This document shows positions 51,349 to 59,799 of a DNA stretch of 64,000 bases, in pieces (the stretch's first letter is position 1; each line of letters starts with the position of its first letter). The stretch is from an uncultured bacterium. GTDB taxonomy: Bacteria > Cyanobacteriota > Vampirovibrionia > Obscuribacterales > Obscuribacteraceae. Location: positions 1 to 64,000 of the forward strand of contig CAILLX010000082.1 of the NCBI GenBank assembly GCA_903835185.1. The letters are read 5' to 3'. The position numbers and the translations under genes are program-made. The notes below the pieces were generated by a model. It had not been told where the DNA came from, searched no databases, and saw nothing but the letters and a program-made list of their open reading frames with translations.

Positions 51349-52806
51349 CTATAGCGAGAAGTTAACTGCAGCTGAGACCCTGCCTTCTTTTGGTGCCCGG
51401 TCGGTGAAACTCTCGCCTGGCATCACTGTTTGGAGAGCTTCCACCAGATATTCTATGCCGATTACATCAAAATGATCTATCGGCTCTAATCCTGCCAGGT
51501 TGCTCTTGGGTACAAGTGCCCGCTTAAAACCAAGACGTGCTGCTTCTTTGAGCTGACGCTCCAGAGCTGGTACCGGTCTTACTTCACCTGTCAGTCCAAT
51601 CTCGCCTATGCAGATGAGGTGAGGGTCGATGGAGCGATCGAGGAAAGATGTGGCAACAGCGATAGAGACTCCCAGGTCGCCAGCTGGATCGCTGAAGTCA
51701 AAACCACCGACTATGTTGACATAGACATCAAAGCGGCTTAATGCCAGTCCGACTTTACGCTCCAGAACGGCCAGAATTTGCAACAGCCTGTTTGTGTCCC
51801 AGCCATTAGCAACCCGCCTTGGTCCAGGAAATGGTGTCGGTCCAACCAGAGCCTGCACCTCGAGCAACAATGTTTTGCTGCCGTCTCCGCAGGCCACAAT
51901 TGCAGTGCCTGATGGAGCTTTCCCATAGCTTAATTTGCCGAGTCTGTCGCCAAGAAAAAGAGCGCTTGGATTCTCCACTTCGCAGAGACCTTTGGTAGTC
52001 ATTGTAAAAACGCCAACTTCCTGGGTAGAGCCATAACGGTTCTTGGCTGCTCTTAAAAGCCTCAGCTGGCGTGATCGCTCTCCTTCAAACTGCAGGACAA
52101 CGTCGACCATATGTTCGAGCACCCTGGGACCGGCAATAGATCCATCTTTAGTGACATGCCCAACCAGGATAGTGGCTATGTTGGCAGACCTGGCAAGTGC
52201 TGAGAGAACGCTGGCGCTTTCACGCACCTGTGAGACAGACCCTGGTGCTGATGTGATATCGCCGTGATAAACCGACTGGATTGAGTCGACTATTACAGTA
52301 CTGACACCACTGTTGGCTATCCTGTCAGCTATAGTTGCGATGTTTTGTTCAGAGTCAACAAGAATGTTATCGCTTGTAATGCCCAACCGTTCGGCTCTCA
52401 AACGTACCTGCTGAGCTGACTCTTCGCCACTGACATACATGACAGCTCCGCAGCGAGACATTGTCTGGGAAATTTGCAGCAACAGAGTTGATTTGCCTAC
52501 TCCTGGATCGCCTGCAAGCAACACTACTGAGCCTGGTACTAATCCTCCGCCCAGGACGAGATCGACATCAGCCAATCCGGTAGTGATGCGCTTATCCTGG
52601 ACAATATCAACCTGGCAGAGCTGTTGTGGTCCTATGCTCGTCAAGCTGGACTTCGCAAGACGAGCTGCTCTTGGCGAGGCTGGTTCATCAGCTATCAGCT
52701 CTTCTGCTAGCGAATTCCAGCTGGCGCACTGCGTGCACCGCCCCAGGAAGCGGGAAGTTTGAAATCCACATTCCTGGCATACCCAGAGTGACTTATTGCG
52801 GGACAT
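51349..52806 (-). CDS. radA: DNA repair protein RadA (Sms)
   Basis: A 485-residue RadA. The zinc finger is WVCQECGFQTSRFLGRCTQC (residues 8-27). The RecA-like core has Walker A GDPGVGKSTLLLQI and VIVDSIQSV; the RadA motif is KNRYGS here, against the usual KNRFG. The C-terminal Lon-like domain includes GGFDFSDPAGDLGVSIAVA and CIGEIGLTGEVRPV. RadA helps branch migration in recombination. GGAGG precedes the ATG. It leads the radA-uvrC group and is divergent from a small exported protein. Confidence 0.95.
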   Translation of the reverse strand: MSRNKSLWVCQECGFQTSRFLGRCTQCASWNSLAEELIADEPASPRAARLAKSSLTSIGPQQLCQVDIVQDKRITTGLADVDLVLGGGLVPGSVVLLAGDPGVGKSTLLLQISQTMSRCGAVMYVSGEESAQQVRLRAERLGITSDNILVDSEQNIATIADRIANSGVSTVIVDSIQSVYHGDITSAPGSVSQVRESASVLSALARSANIATILVGHVTKDGSIAGPRVLEHMVDVVLQFEGERSRQLRLLRAAKNRYGSTQEVGVFTMTTKGLCEVENPSALFLGDRLGKLSYGKAPSGTAIVACGDGSKTLLLEVQALVGPTPFPGPRRVANGWDTNRLLQILAVLERKVGLALSRFDVYVNIVGGFDFSDPAGDLGVSIAVATSFLDRSIDPHLICIGEIGLTGEVRPVPALERQLKEAARLGFKRALVPKSNLAGLEPIDHFDVIGIEYLVEALQTVMPGESFTDRAPKEGRVSAAVNFSL

Positions 52807-52903
52807 CTCTGCCTCCTTGCTTAACTTTCATATTTTAACTTGACGATTGTTATATTTTCGCTCTAAGTTGATCCTCTGTGATCTTAGTTGCGGAGTCCGA
52901 GTG

Positions 52904-53185
52904 ATGAGAGTAATTAGCTGCCTGGTGATTGCGACAGTTGTCTTCACTGTTCTTTCTCGAACACTTAATGCTTGCTCCAGTCTGACATTCAAGCAGCTTC
53001 TTATTGCAGACAACGGTCCACCATCTGATCCTTACGGTAATAGTCCATACGGACCTAATCCGCATGGACGCGACCCGCACGGGGCTGATCCGCATGATGA
53101 GAATCACGATCCTAATCTGCCTGCCAACAACAAAGACTACGATCGAAAAAATCAGGATCCATACGGCGGTGAGGTGCCTCACTGA
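52904..53185 (+). CDS. Small exported Asp/Pro/His/Gly-rich protein
   Basis: About 93 residues from the ATG at 52904 (GGAG 8 nt upstream); the frame opens earlier, at 52847, without a ribosome site. A signal peptide (VISCLVIATVVFTVLSRTLN) ends at AC-SS, a borderline lipobox. The mature part is low-complexity, with repeated DPYG and DPHG units (PNPHGRDPHGADPHDENHDP) and no large hydrophobic core. The regular His and Asp could bind metal ions; that is inference. It precedes lgt by 84 bases, and if it is a lipoprotein it would be an Lgt substrate. Confidence 0.65.
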   Translation: MRVISCLVIATVVFTVLSRTLNACSSLTFKQLLIADNGPPSDPYGNSPYGPNPHGRDPHGADPHDENHDPNLPANNKDYDRKNQDPYGGEVPH

Positions 53186-53269
53186 TCACTGTGTCAGTTT
53201 AAAACTATTATCAATATTAAAGGGCAGCCACCTGGAAGGTGCCTGCAGGGATGGTAAAGTGAAGTTGCT

Positions 53270-54070
53270 ATGTTTGCATCTCCTGGATCCATTCTTTTTC
53301 AGCTGGGACCGCTAACCGTTCGCTGGTACGGCGTTATGATTGCGCTTGGTTTCTTGGCGGCAGCTTATGTTGCCGCCAGGCTGGCGTCACGCTGGCAAGT
53401 GAATGCTGATCAGTGTATTAATGCGGCTCTTGTCAGTTTTATCGGTGGAGTTATAGGGGCCAGACTTTATTTTGTGGCTCTTTCCTGGAGCTCTTACGCA
53501 TCTCATCCAGCAGACATACTAGCAACCTGGAAGGGGGGGGGTTCTATACACGGCGGCCTAATTGGCGGAGTTTTAGCTGCTGCCCTCTACCTGGCATGGA
53601 ACAAGATGCCTGTCTTGACCTGTCTGGATATCGGCGGAGTGGTTCTGCCACTTGGACAAGCTATCGGGCGTTGGGGCAATTTCTTTAACTCAGAGGCATT
53701 TGGCAGACCGGTTGCCTCTAATTTCCCGTTCAAACTCTTTATCCCGGTTGACAATCGTCCGGTTGTCTATCGCGATTGCGATTTTTTTCATCCCACCTTT
53801 CTTTATGAATCACTGTGGGATTTAGGTCTTTTTGCCATCCTTTATTTTGTTCTTTCTGACAAATTGCGTCCTTATCCTGGTATCGCCTTCCTTGTCTATC
53901 TGGCTGGCTACTCTCTGGGGCGAGTATTTATTGAAATGCTTCGGGTCGACAGTATCATGCTGTTTGGTTATCCGGCTCCTATCCTTGTTTCTGTCACCTG
54001 CCTATTTATAGCTTCCAGTGGCATTATTCTCCTTGCAGCCAAATACAATGCAGCGTCTGCCAAAGAGTGA
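53270..54070 (+). CDS. lgt: Prolipoprotein diacylglyceryl transferase
   Basis: A 266-residue membrane protein with about seven helices. Lgt motifs are RWYGVMIALGFLAA, SIHGGLIGGVLAA, GQAIGRWGNFFNSEAFGRP (the signature), and HPTFLYESLWDLG. It transfers diacylglycerol from phosphatidylglycerol to the Cys of lipoprotein precursors, the first step of lipoprotein maturation. A run of nine G sits in the codons for KGGGS just before the HGGLIGG motif. Loss or gain of one G would frameshift the gene. Confidence 0.95.
   Translation: MFASPGSILFQLGPLTVRWYGVMIALGFLAAAYVAARLASRWQVNADQCINAALVSFIGGVIGARLYFVALSWSSYASHPADILATWKGGGSIHGGLIGGVLAAALYLAWNKMPVLTCLDIGGVVLPLGQAIGRWGNFFNSEAFGRPVASNFPFKLFIPVDNRPVVYRDCDFFHPTFLYESLWDLGLFAILYFVLSDKLRPYPGIAFLVYLAGYSLGRVFIEMLRVDSIMLFGYPAPILVSVTCLFIASSGIILLAAKYNAASAKE
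53533..53541 (+). repeat. G9 homopolymer inside lgt
   Basis: Nine consecutive G at 53533-53541, encoding the Gly run of KGGGS at about residue 90 of Lgt. Such tracts slip during replication, and are also prone to sequencing error. Confidence 0.9.
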
Positions 54071-54644
54071 CAGCCAGGAAAGTGTCGGGCTTACTGTCTA
54101 TGAATATGATGGCGATGGTAGCTTGACGGCAGTTTTCAGCACTTTTATCTAATTCCAGGGTTTGTGTTAAGCAAGCTAAACAGTTTTAACAATATCACCA
54201 GTCCGGAAGATTCCTGCTCTGCAAAACTGGAGAGATAGCTCTTACAGTAAACAGTCCTGCTAGTTGTGGCAACAATTAATGCAGCGGCTGTCAATGGGTG
54301 AGTAGAGAAAGAGTGAATTGGGATAATAATAGAAAAGGTTATCTCTGTTTTAGTCAAACTTATTTTGCTTCGGATAACATAGATTAGCGTGTAACAATAT
54401 GACTGTCAGGCATAATAGTGTTGGCGGCAACTTAGCTGGAATCAATTGGAAGCTATAGTGGGTGCACTCAGGAAAGAATTCTGATGTCCAGAGAGTCCAT
54501 GTCTCAATGGATCAAGACAAAGAAACCTGACGCAAAGTAGATGTGCCATACGTGAAAGATTTCGTTATTTAACTAAGAAAGCTATCAATGCAAGCTGACG
54601 GTAAGCTAGCAAACAAGAATTTGAATTGGTTGTAAGAGGTGATC
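54071..54644. other. Long non-coding gap before the hybrid kinase
   Basis: About 570 bases with no convincing gene. The minus-strand open frame 54145-54357 has no ribosome site. The base composition is more A/T-rich than the flanking genes. It holds the leader and promoter of the kinase gene. I cannot place a -35/-10 pair; AT-rich spots occur near 54324 (GATAATAATAG) and 54452 (TATAGTG). A regulatory RNA here cannot be excluded, but no strong hairpin stands out. Confidence 0.4.
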
Positions 54645-57600
54645 TTGTCAGAAAAGAACGCCATTAGCTACAGACAGTGGCGCCCAGTGGGTGGCACTAT
54701 CGATCTTTTCTGCTGCTGGATAGTTCAAGCAGCGGCAATTTTTGTGCTCTTTTTAGCCATTGTGAGCAGCTTGGGACGCTTGTGTGGATTGACACTGCTG
54801 AGCAATGTCTGGATGCCACCGTTGTCGCTTCTATCTTGTATTGGTTTCTGTTTTGCTGCTCTGTCTATTTTGGCTATGGTTGCTCAAAAGACTACCATTC
54901 AGCCATGCACAAGATTTTCCCAGGTGTTGGCTATTGCTGTCATGTTAATTGGGTTTGGCGATATTGCACACACTTTGTTGCCAGCCGGGATTGCTTTCGT
55001 TCTTGTCGGTGTTGGCGTTCTGTGTCTTGGTGTCCAGCGGACCTGGGTGCGGAATCTCTCTCAGATAAGTGCAATCTTAATCGGGTTGCCAGCAATACTA
55101 TTACTCAATATGTATATGTATGGCTTGGATTCTAACCTCAACTACTGTTATCTCCATGACCTGTCTCCAGGTATTTGCCTGAACTTTTTTTGCCTTGCCG
55201 TAGGACTTTTTCTCGCTCGCCCTGCAAGCGGGGTGGCTTCCATATTACTGTCATCTAGTGCGGCTGGTACTACAGCAAGACGCTTTGTAATGCCGGCACT
55301 GCTCAGCTTGCCTATCCTTGCTGCTTTTATTAAAATAAGAAACTATCAGAGTGATCTTGCACTGTTGGTGGCTCTCTTCACCTTTTTATTGCCACTTTTC
55401 GTCTTGGTTGTTGCCTTAACCCTGAAGCGAGAGCATGATTCTAGCGAAAGAAAGTTTCAGTCCATACTTAATCAGACATTTGAATTCATTGGGCTGCTCA
55501 ATATTGACGGTATTTTGCTGGAGGCTAACAAAGCTGCGCTCGATGCTCTGAATGTTTCAGCTGCTGACGTAATTGGAAAGCCATTTTGGGAGACGCCCTG
55601 GTGGAGCCATTCGCAGGCAGCTCAAAATGAACTGAAAACGGCTATCGCTGTTGCAGCACACGGTGAGACAGTGCACTTCGAAACTGAGCATGTGACTCCC
55701 GACAGAATTATCAGTGTGGACTTCTCAATCAAGCCGATTAAGGATGAGAGCGGTAAGGTAGTAATGCTTGTCCCAGAGGGACGTGACGTTAGCAAGCACA
55801 AACACCAGGAAAGTGAGCTCCGCAATTATGTTCGCTGTTTGGATGCACGCGATCGCTTGTTGAACGCAGCAGCCACTTGTGAAACAGTAGAGCAGGTTGG
55901 ACAATTAGGACTGTCGCTTATTGAAGAGTTCACTGGCAGCAACTTTGGCTACATTGGTTTTCTAAACTCTAAAGGACTGTTGGATCATCTGGCTTTGAGT
56001 GACAATGCATGGAAAGGCTGTAGAGTCCCTGGTTGTCAGCCATTTGTCTCAATAAAAGATCTGCCAATCCGCGGGATCGATCGTACAGTCATTCATGAGG
56101 GTAGATCCAGGATAATCAATGGCGCTCAGGCGATTCAATCTCATGCAGATTACTGTGGACTTCCGGAAGGACATCCTGAGCTAACCTCCTTTCTGGGTGT
56201 TCCATTGCTAGAGGGGTATAAGACCGTTGGACTGATTGCACTGGCAAACAAAGATGGTGGTTATACGCCTGTCGATCAGGAATATGTAGAGAGATTGGCT
56301 ACGTCCATTTCAATGGCAGTGCGGCGGAGGCAGGCAGATCTGGCTGTCAACAAACTCAATGCAGAGCTCCTTGCGTCCAACAAGGAGTTGGGTGAGGCTC
56401 GGGATAAGGCCAACCAAACTTCAATGCTTAAATCCGAGTTTCTAGCCAACATGAGCCATGAGATCCGCACCCCTCTAAACGGCATTATCGGTATGGTCGA
56501 AGTGTTGAAGCGAAAAGATTTAGACCCAGATCACAACCACTATTTGAACAACATTGTCGAGGCGGGTACTTCCCTGCTGGCAATAGTAAACGACATCCTC
56601 GATTTCTCAAAAATTGAAGCTGGCCGGCTTGCGCTTGAGCATGTTCCTTTTGAAGTGGTCAAACTGATTGAGAGTTCGGCAGAAAGTTTGATTACTTCAG
56701 CGCAGAAGAAGGGGATGGAACTGGTTACTTTTATTGATCCAAAGGTTCCACGTCTTTTGATAGGCGATCCGGTGCGGCTGCGCCAGATCTTAATCAATTT
56801 TATTGGCAATGCTATCAAATTTGCAGACAGGGGTGAAATTTTTGTGAGCGCAGCTGTGGAGGCGGATTATGCTTCTTCTAGCAGTCTTGTCTTTTCGGTA
56901 GCTGATAGTGGTATTGGCATAAGCGATGAGCAGAGAGCAAGAATTTTCGATCCTTTCGTGCAGGGTGACGGTTCGTTTGCTCGTAAGACCGGTGGTGTAG
57001 GACTTGGACTTTCTATCTGTCTTCGTCTGGTAGATCTTATTGGCGGGAAGATATCGGTTGCCAGTGTGCCAGGTCGCGGTAGCACGTTCTCTTGCACAGT
57101 CTCTTTGGACAAGCCCTGTGTGCCGGAACCGGTTTACACAATGCCGCCCGAACTTCGCAACATGCATATACTGATAGCAGATGATTCTCCACAGTCCTTG
57201 AGAACTATCAATGAGTATCTGCTTTCCTGGGGGATGAGACCTTGTCAGGCAACAAGTATCGACATGGCATTGCAGTTGCTGCGCTCTGCAGCTCTTAGTG
57301 ATCCTTTTCAGATAGCGATTATAGACTTACTGGTGGCGGACAGGAGCGGCATTGATCTTGCTGGCGCAGTTAAACAAGATCCTGTTTTGAAAGACACACA
57401 GATCATTCTTACCGTACCATATGATGATTTTGTCATGAGTGAAGATGCTCGGGTGTCTTGTCTCTCTGCTGTTCTCACCAAGCCGATCAAACAATCTGAG
57501 CTTCTGGATTGTCTCTGTCTGGTCAGTCAAGGATCCCAAAAAGTTTGCCGACCTCCAGCAAGGAAAGAAACTCAGCACAAGAGGCTTACTCTGTCTAGAA

Positions 57601-58403
57601 CATCAGTTCCTACTAGATCAGAGTTGATCCTGGTGGCCGAAGACAACCTAATTAACCAGGAAGTGGCAGTTTTGCTACTAAGAGACCTTGGCTTCGAGGT
57701 GCATGTTGCCGCAGATGGACGTGCTGTCCTTGAAGCTTTGTCCCGTGAGCCCTACGCCCTTGTCCTTATGGACATTCAGATGCCCGAGTTGGATGGTTTT
57801 GAAGCGACCGGACTTATCCGCAAACAAGAAGTACTTACAAGGCGTCATCTGCCTATCATCGCTATGACAGCACATGCACTGGAAGGCTGCCGCGCAGAGT
57901 GTCTGGCTGCTGGGCTAGACGATTATATAAGTAAGCCGATCGACCCGATTCTACTGGCTGCGATTATAGAGAAATGGTTGCCAGTCAGTGGCAGTGAGGC
58001 AGAGTTGGTTAACCAGCAGCCGCCTCAATCCGCGACTGTGAGGAAGCTGGCAACCGGTTCGCAGATGAATCGCGAAAAAGTACCTGTCGATCTCCAGGCG
58101 GTAGCTGAGTCTTATCTCCCGGATAATACAAGAGGGATTTTACATCTCTTCCTTGACACTGCACCGTTTCAACTGGCTGAGCTGAAGGACAGCCTTCACA
58201 ACAAGGCAACAAGTGTTATTCAAAGAGCTGCTCACAAACTGAAGGGATCCTGCAAAACAGTTTTTGCTGCAAACATGGCAAACATTTGCCAGAAAATTGA
58301 ACTGGCTGCTCGTGAGCAAGACTGGGCAACCGTAGCGCAGCTTATTGAGCAACTGGACAGTGAGTTTGCTCAAGTGCAATTATTTCTAAAGGAGAAAGTC
58401 TAA
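54645..58403 (+). CDS. Hybrid sensor histidine kinase (TM-PAS-GAF-HisKA-HATPase-REC-REC-HPt)
   Basis: About 1,252 residues from TTG at 54645, with AGAGGTGA upstream (GTG at 54639 is an alternative). About eight N-terminal membrane helices form a sensor. PAS is at about 270-385 and GAF at about 400-560. HisKA has the phosphoacceptor in MSHEIRTPLNGIIGM (about residue 604). HATPase has NAIKFADRGE, DSGIGISDEQ and GGVGLGLSI. The first receiver (838-955) has IADDS, IIDLL and LTKPI; the second (990-1105) has AEDNLINQ, VLMDIQMPELDG and SKPID. The C-terminal HPt carries AHKLKGSC. All phosphorelay residues look intact, so it can relay to an unlinked regulator. No such regulator is adjacent. Confidence 0.9.
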   Translation: MSEKNAISYRQWRPVGGTIDLFCCWIVQAAAIFVLFLAIVSSLGRLCGLTLLSNVWMPPLSLLSCIGFCFAALSILAMVAQKTTIQPCTRFSQVLAIAVMLIGFGDIAHTLLPAGIAFVLVGVGVLCLGVQRTWVRNLSQISAILIGLPAILLLNMYMYGLDSNLNYCYLHDLSPGICLNFFCLAVGLFLARPASGVASILLSSSAAGTTARRFVMPALLSLPILAAFIKIRNYQSDLALLVALFTFLLPLFVLVVALTLKREHDSSERKFQSILNQTFEFIGLLNIDGILLEANKAALDALNVSAADVIGKPFWETPWWSHSQAAQNELKTAIAVAAHGETVHFETEHVTPDRIISVDFSIKPIKDESGKVVMLVPEGRDVSKHKHQESELRNYVRCLDARDRLLNAAATCETVEQVGQLGLSLIEEFTGSNFGYIGFLNSKGLLDHLALSDNAWKGCRVPGCQPFVSIKDLPIRGIDRTVIHEGRSRIINGAQAIQSHADYCGLPEGHPELTSFLGVPLLEGYKTVGLIALANKDGGYTPVDQEYVERLATSISMAVRRRQADLAVNKLNAELLASNKELGEARDKANQTSMLKSEFLANMSHEIRTPLNGIIGMVEVLKRKDLDPDHNHYLNNIVEAGTSLLAIVNDILDFSKIEAGRLALEHVPFEVVKLIESSAESLITSAQKKGMELVTFIDPKVPRLLIGDPVRLRQILINFIGNAIKFADRGEIFVSAAVEADYASSSSLVFSVADSGIGISDEQRARIFDPFVQGDGSFARKTGGVGLGLSICLRLVDLIGGKISVASVPGRGSTFSCTVSLDKPCVPEPVYTMPPELRNMHILIADDSPQSLRTINEYLLSWGMRPCQATSIDMALQLLRSAALSDPFQIAIIDLLVADRSGIDLAGAVKQDPVLKDTQIILTVPYDDFVMSEDARVSCLSAVLTKPIKQSELLDCLCLVSQGSQKVCRPPARKETQHKRLTLSRTSVPTRSELILVAEDNLINQEVAVLLLRDLGFEVHVAADGRAVLEALSREPYALVLMDIQMPELDGFEATGLIRKQEVLTRRHLPIIAMTAHALEGCRAECLAAGLDDYISKPIDPILLAAIIEKWLPVSGSEAELVNQQPPQSATVRKLATGSQMNREKVPVDLQAVAESYLPDNTRGILHLFLDTAPFQLAELKDSLHNKATSVIQRAAHKLKGSCKTVFAANMANICQKIELAAREQDWATVAQLIEQLDSEFAQVQLFLKEKV

Positions 58404-58458
58404 AGTGCTCTTCTGTTGCAAAAGTCGAGCAATCTTTGCTCCTTAATCCTCGCTTTGG

Positions 58459-59778
58459 TCAATCCTTCTCATTGTGAGGGGAAGCGGCAGTGGGACTGAG
58501 CCAGATCCACCAGGTGGATGCTGCCAGACAGAGAGCATAGATAGCAAACGGTTGAGTGGGGAATGCCGGGAGTGTTCCAAGTAGGAACAGAAGCCAGCTG
58601 GCAGGAGGGAAAGCGAGGATGAGTGTTCGCAGGATCTGGTGCTTTTTGTCTTGAGTGGCGTCTTGCTCGGCAGCTGCAAGATAAAGCCACAAACCAGGCA
58701 GAACCAGCAGACAGTAGTCTTGAGTATGAGTGTGAACGCTGAAAAGAAGCATGATTATGGTGCTCAGTGTAGCGCAGATGGCGAAGGACCAGCTTGTTCT
58801 TTTGCTCAGGTGGGCAAACGGTTTGGTCCAGAAAAATCCTACTGCAGCTGCGCTAAATAGGCATCCGGCTGCTGCTATGATCTGTGTTAAGCGAGTGTCG
58901 CCACCAAGCAAAAGGCATAAGATGCCGCGCAGGTTTTGCTGGTGTTGGGCAGCTACTCCGCTGTATTGAGCCGTTGTTTCTGCGTGTGAGATTATGCGTG
59001 TCCATTCAAGGCAGTTATCCCAGCCAAGAAATAAGATGCTGATAAGCACAGCTACACAGGCGGCTATCAGACATCCGCAAGTATAGCGAAAACGTCCCAG
59101 TACAACTCCGCAGATAATTGCAAAAGGCAGATACTGAATCTTGATCATGAGAAGGAAAGTTGCCAGACCGGCTGTCCAATAGCGCCTCTGCCCCAGCAGC
59201 CACCAGAATAGAGCCATGCCTGCCAGAAAGAACAAGCTGGTCTGTCCCAGCTCGAAAGTGAGCCAAACAGGATAACTGCAAGCGACAGCAGCCACTGTCA
59301 GCGCTCGTGACAAGCGGCTGCTGAGATGTCTGCCAGTTGTGCCCAGCACTACGGCTAGCAAACATATGACTCCAGATAGATTCCAGAAGATCCACGACCA
59401 CTTGAGCGGCAAGAATGTCAGCGGTGTACAGAGAACAAAAAAGAGCGGCGGGTACTGAAGATAAAAAGGTATCTCGGCAACAACTGGTGCTGTGAGCCTT
59501 GCTACTGCAGCTGCCTGAACCTTCGGGTCGTAAATATTTATCCCTGTCTGTTTTGCGCTCAGACCGAACTGACCGGCAGCATAGTAGTCAACAAAGTCAG
59601 CAATGTACGGTCTGCCGTTAATTTTGCGAGTAAGAAGGTTGCCTTCTTGCCACCAGTTTATAAGAAGAATATACGAGTTTAATGACCAGCACAAAAGGAA
59701 GGAGGCATAAGCAGCCCACAGCAGTTTGCTCCTGGAGCTGTTTACATGTCTGTGCCTGCCGTCAGCGGATAGGTTCAT
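58459..59778 (-). CDS. GT87-like (DUF2029) polyprenol-linked mannosyltransferase
   Basis: A 439-residue membrane protein with about ten helices. The first extracytoplasmic loop has DFVDYYAAGQFGLSAKQTG and IYDPK, and the next FYLQYPPLFFVLCTPLTFLP: an acidic residue pair early in the loop and the YPP motif mark the GT87/DUF2029 family. Members move mannose or related sugars from a polyprenyl carrier to envelope glycans. The sugar here is not predictable. It follows the Ser/Thr kinase gene by 21 bases, and has no obvious ribosome site, so it may be translated by reinitiation. Confidence 0.8.
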   Translation of the reverse strand: MNLSADGRHRHVNSSRSKLLWAAYASFLLCWSLNSYILLINWWQEGNLLTRKINGRPYIADFVDYYAAGQFGLSAKQTGINIYDPKVQAAAVARLTAPVVAEIPFYLQYPPLFFVLCTPLTFLPLKWSWIFWNLSGVICLLAVVLGTTGRHLSSRLSRALTVAAVACSYPVWLTFELGQTSLFFLAGMALFWWLLGQRRYWTAGLATFLLMIKIQYLPFAIICGVVLGRFRYTCGCLIAACVAVLISILFLGWDNCLEWTRIISHAETTAQYSGVAAQHQQNLRGILCLLLGGDTRLTQIIAAAGCLFSAAAVGFFWTKPFAHLSKRTSWSFAICATLSTIIMLLFSVHTHTQDYCLLVLPGLWLYLAAAEQDATQDKKHQILRTLILAFPPASWLLFLLGTLPAFPTQPFAIYALCLAASTWWIWLSPTAASPHNEKD

Positions 59779-59799
59779 AAATGTTCAGTCAAATTGCTT

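Noticed and set aside
54145-54357. Minus-strand 70-codon open frame in the long gap
   Set aside because: No ribosome site, no family likeness, and base composition of intergenic DNA.
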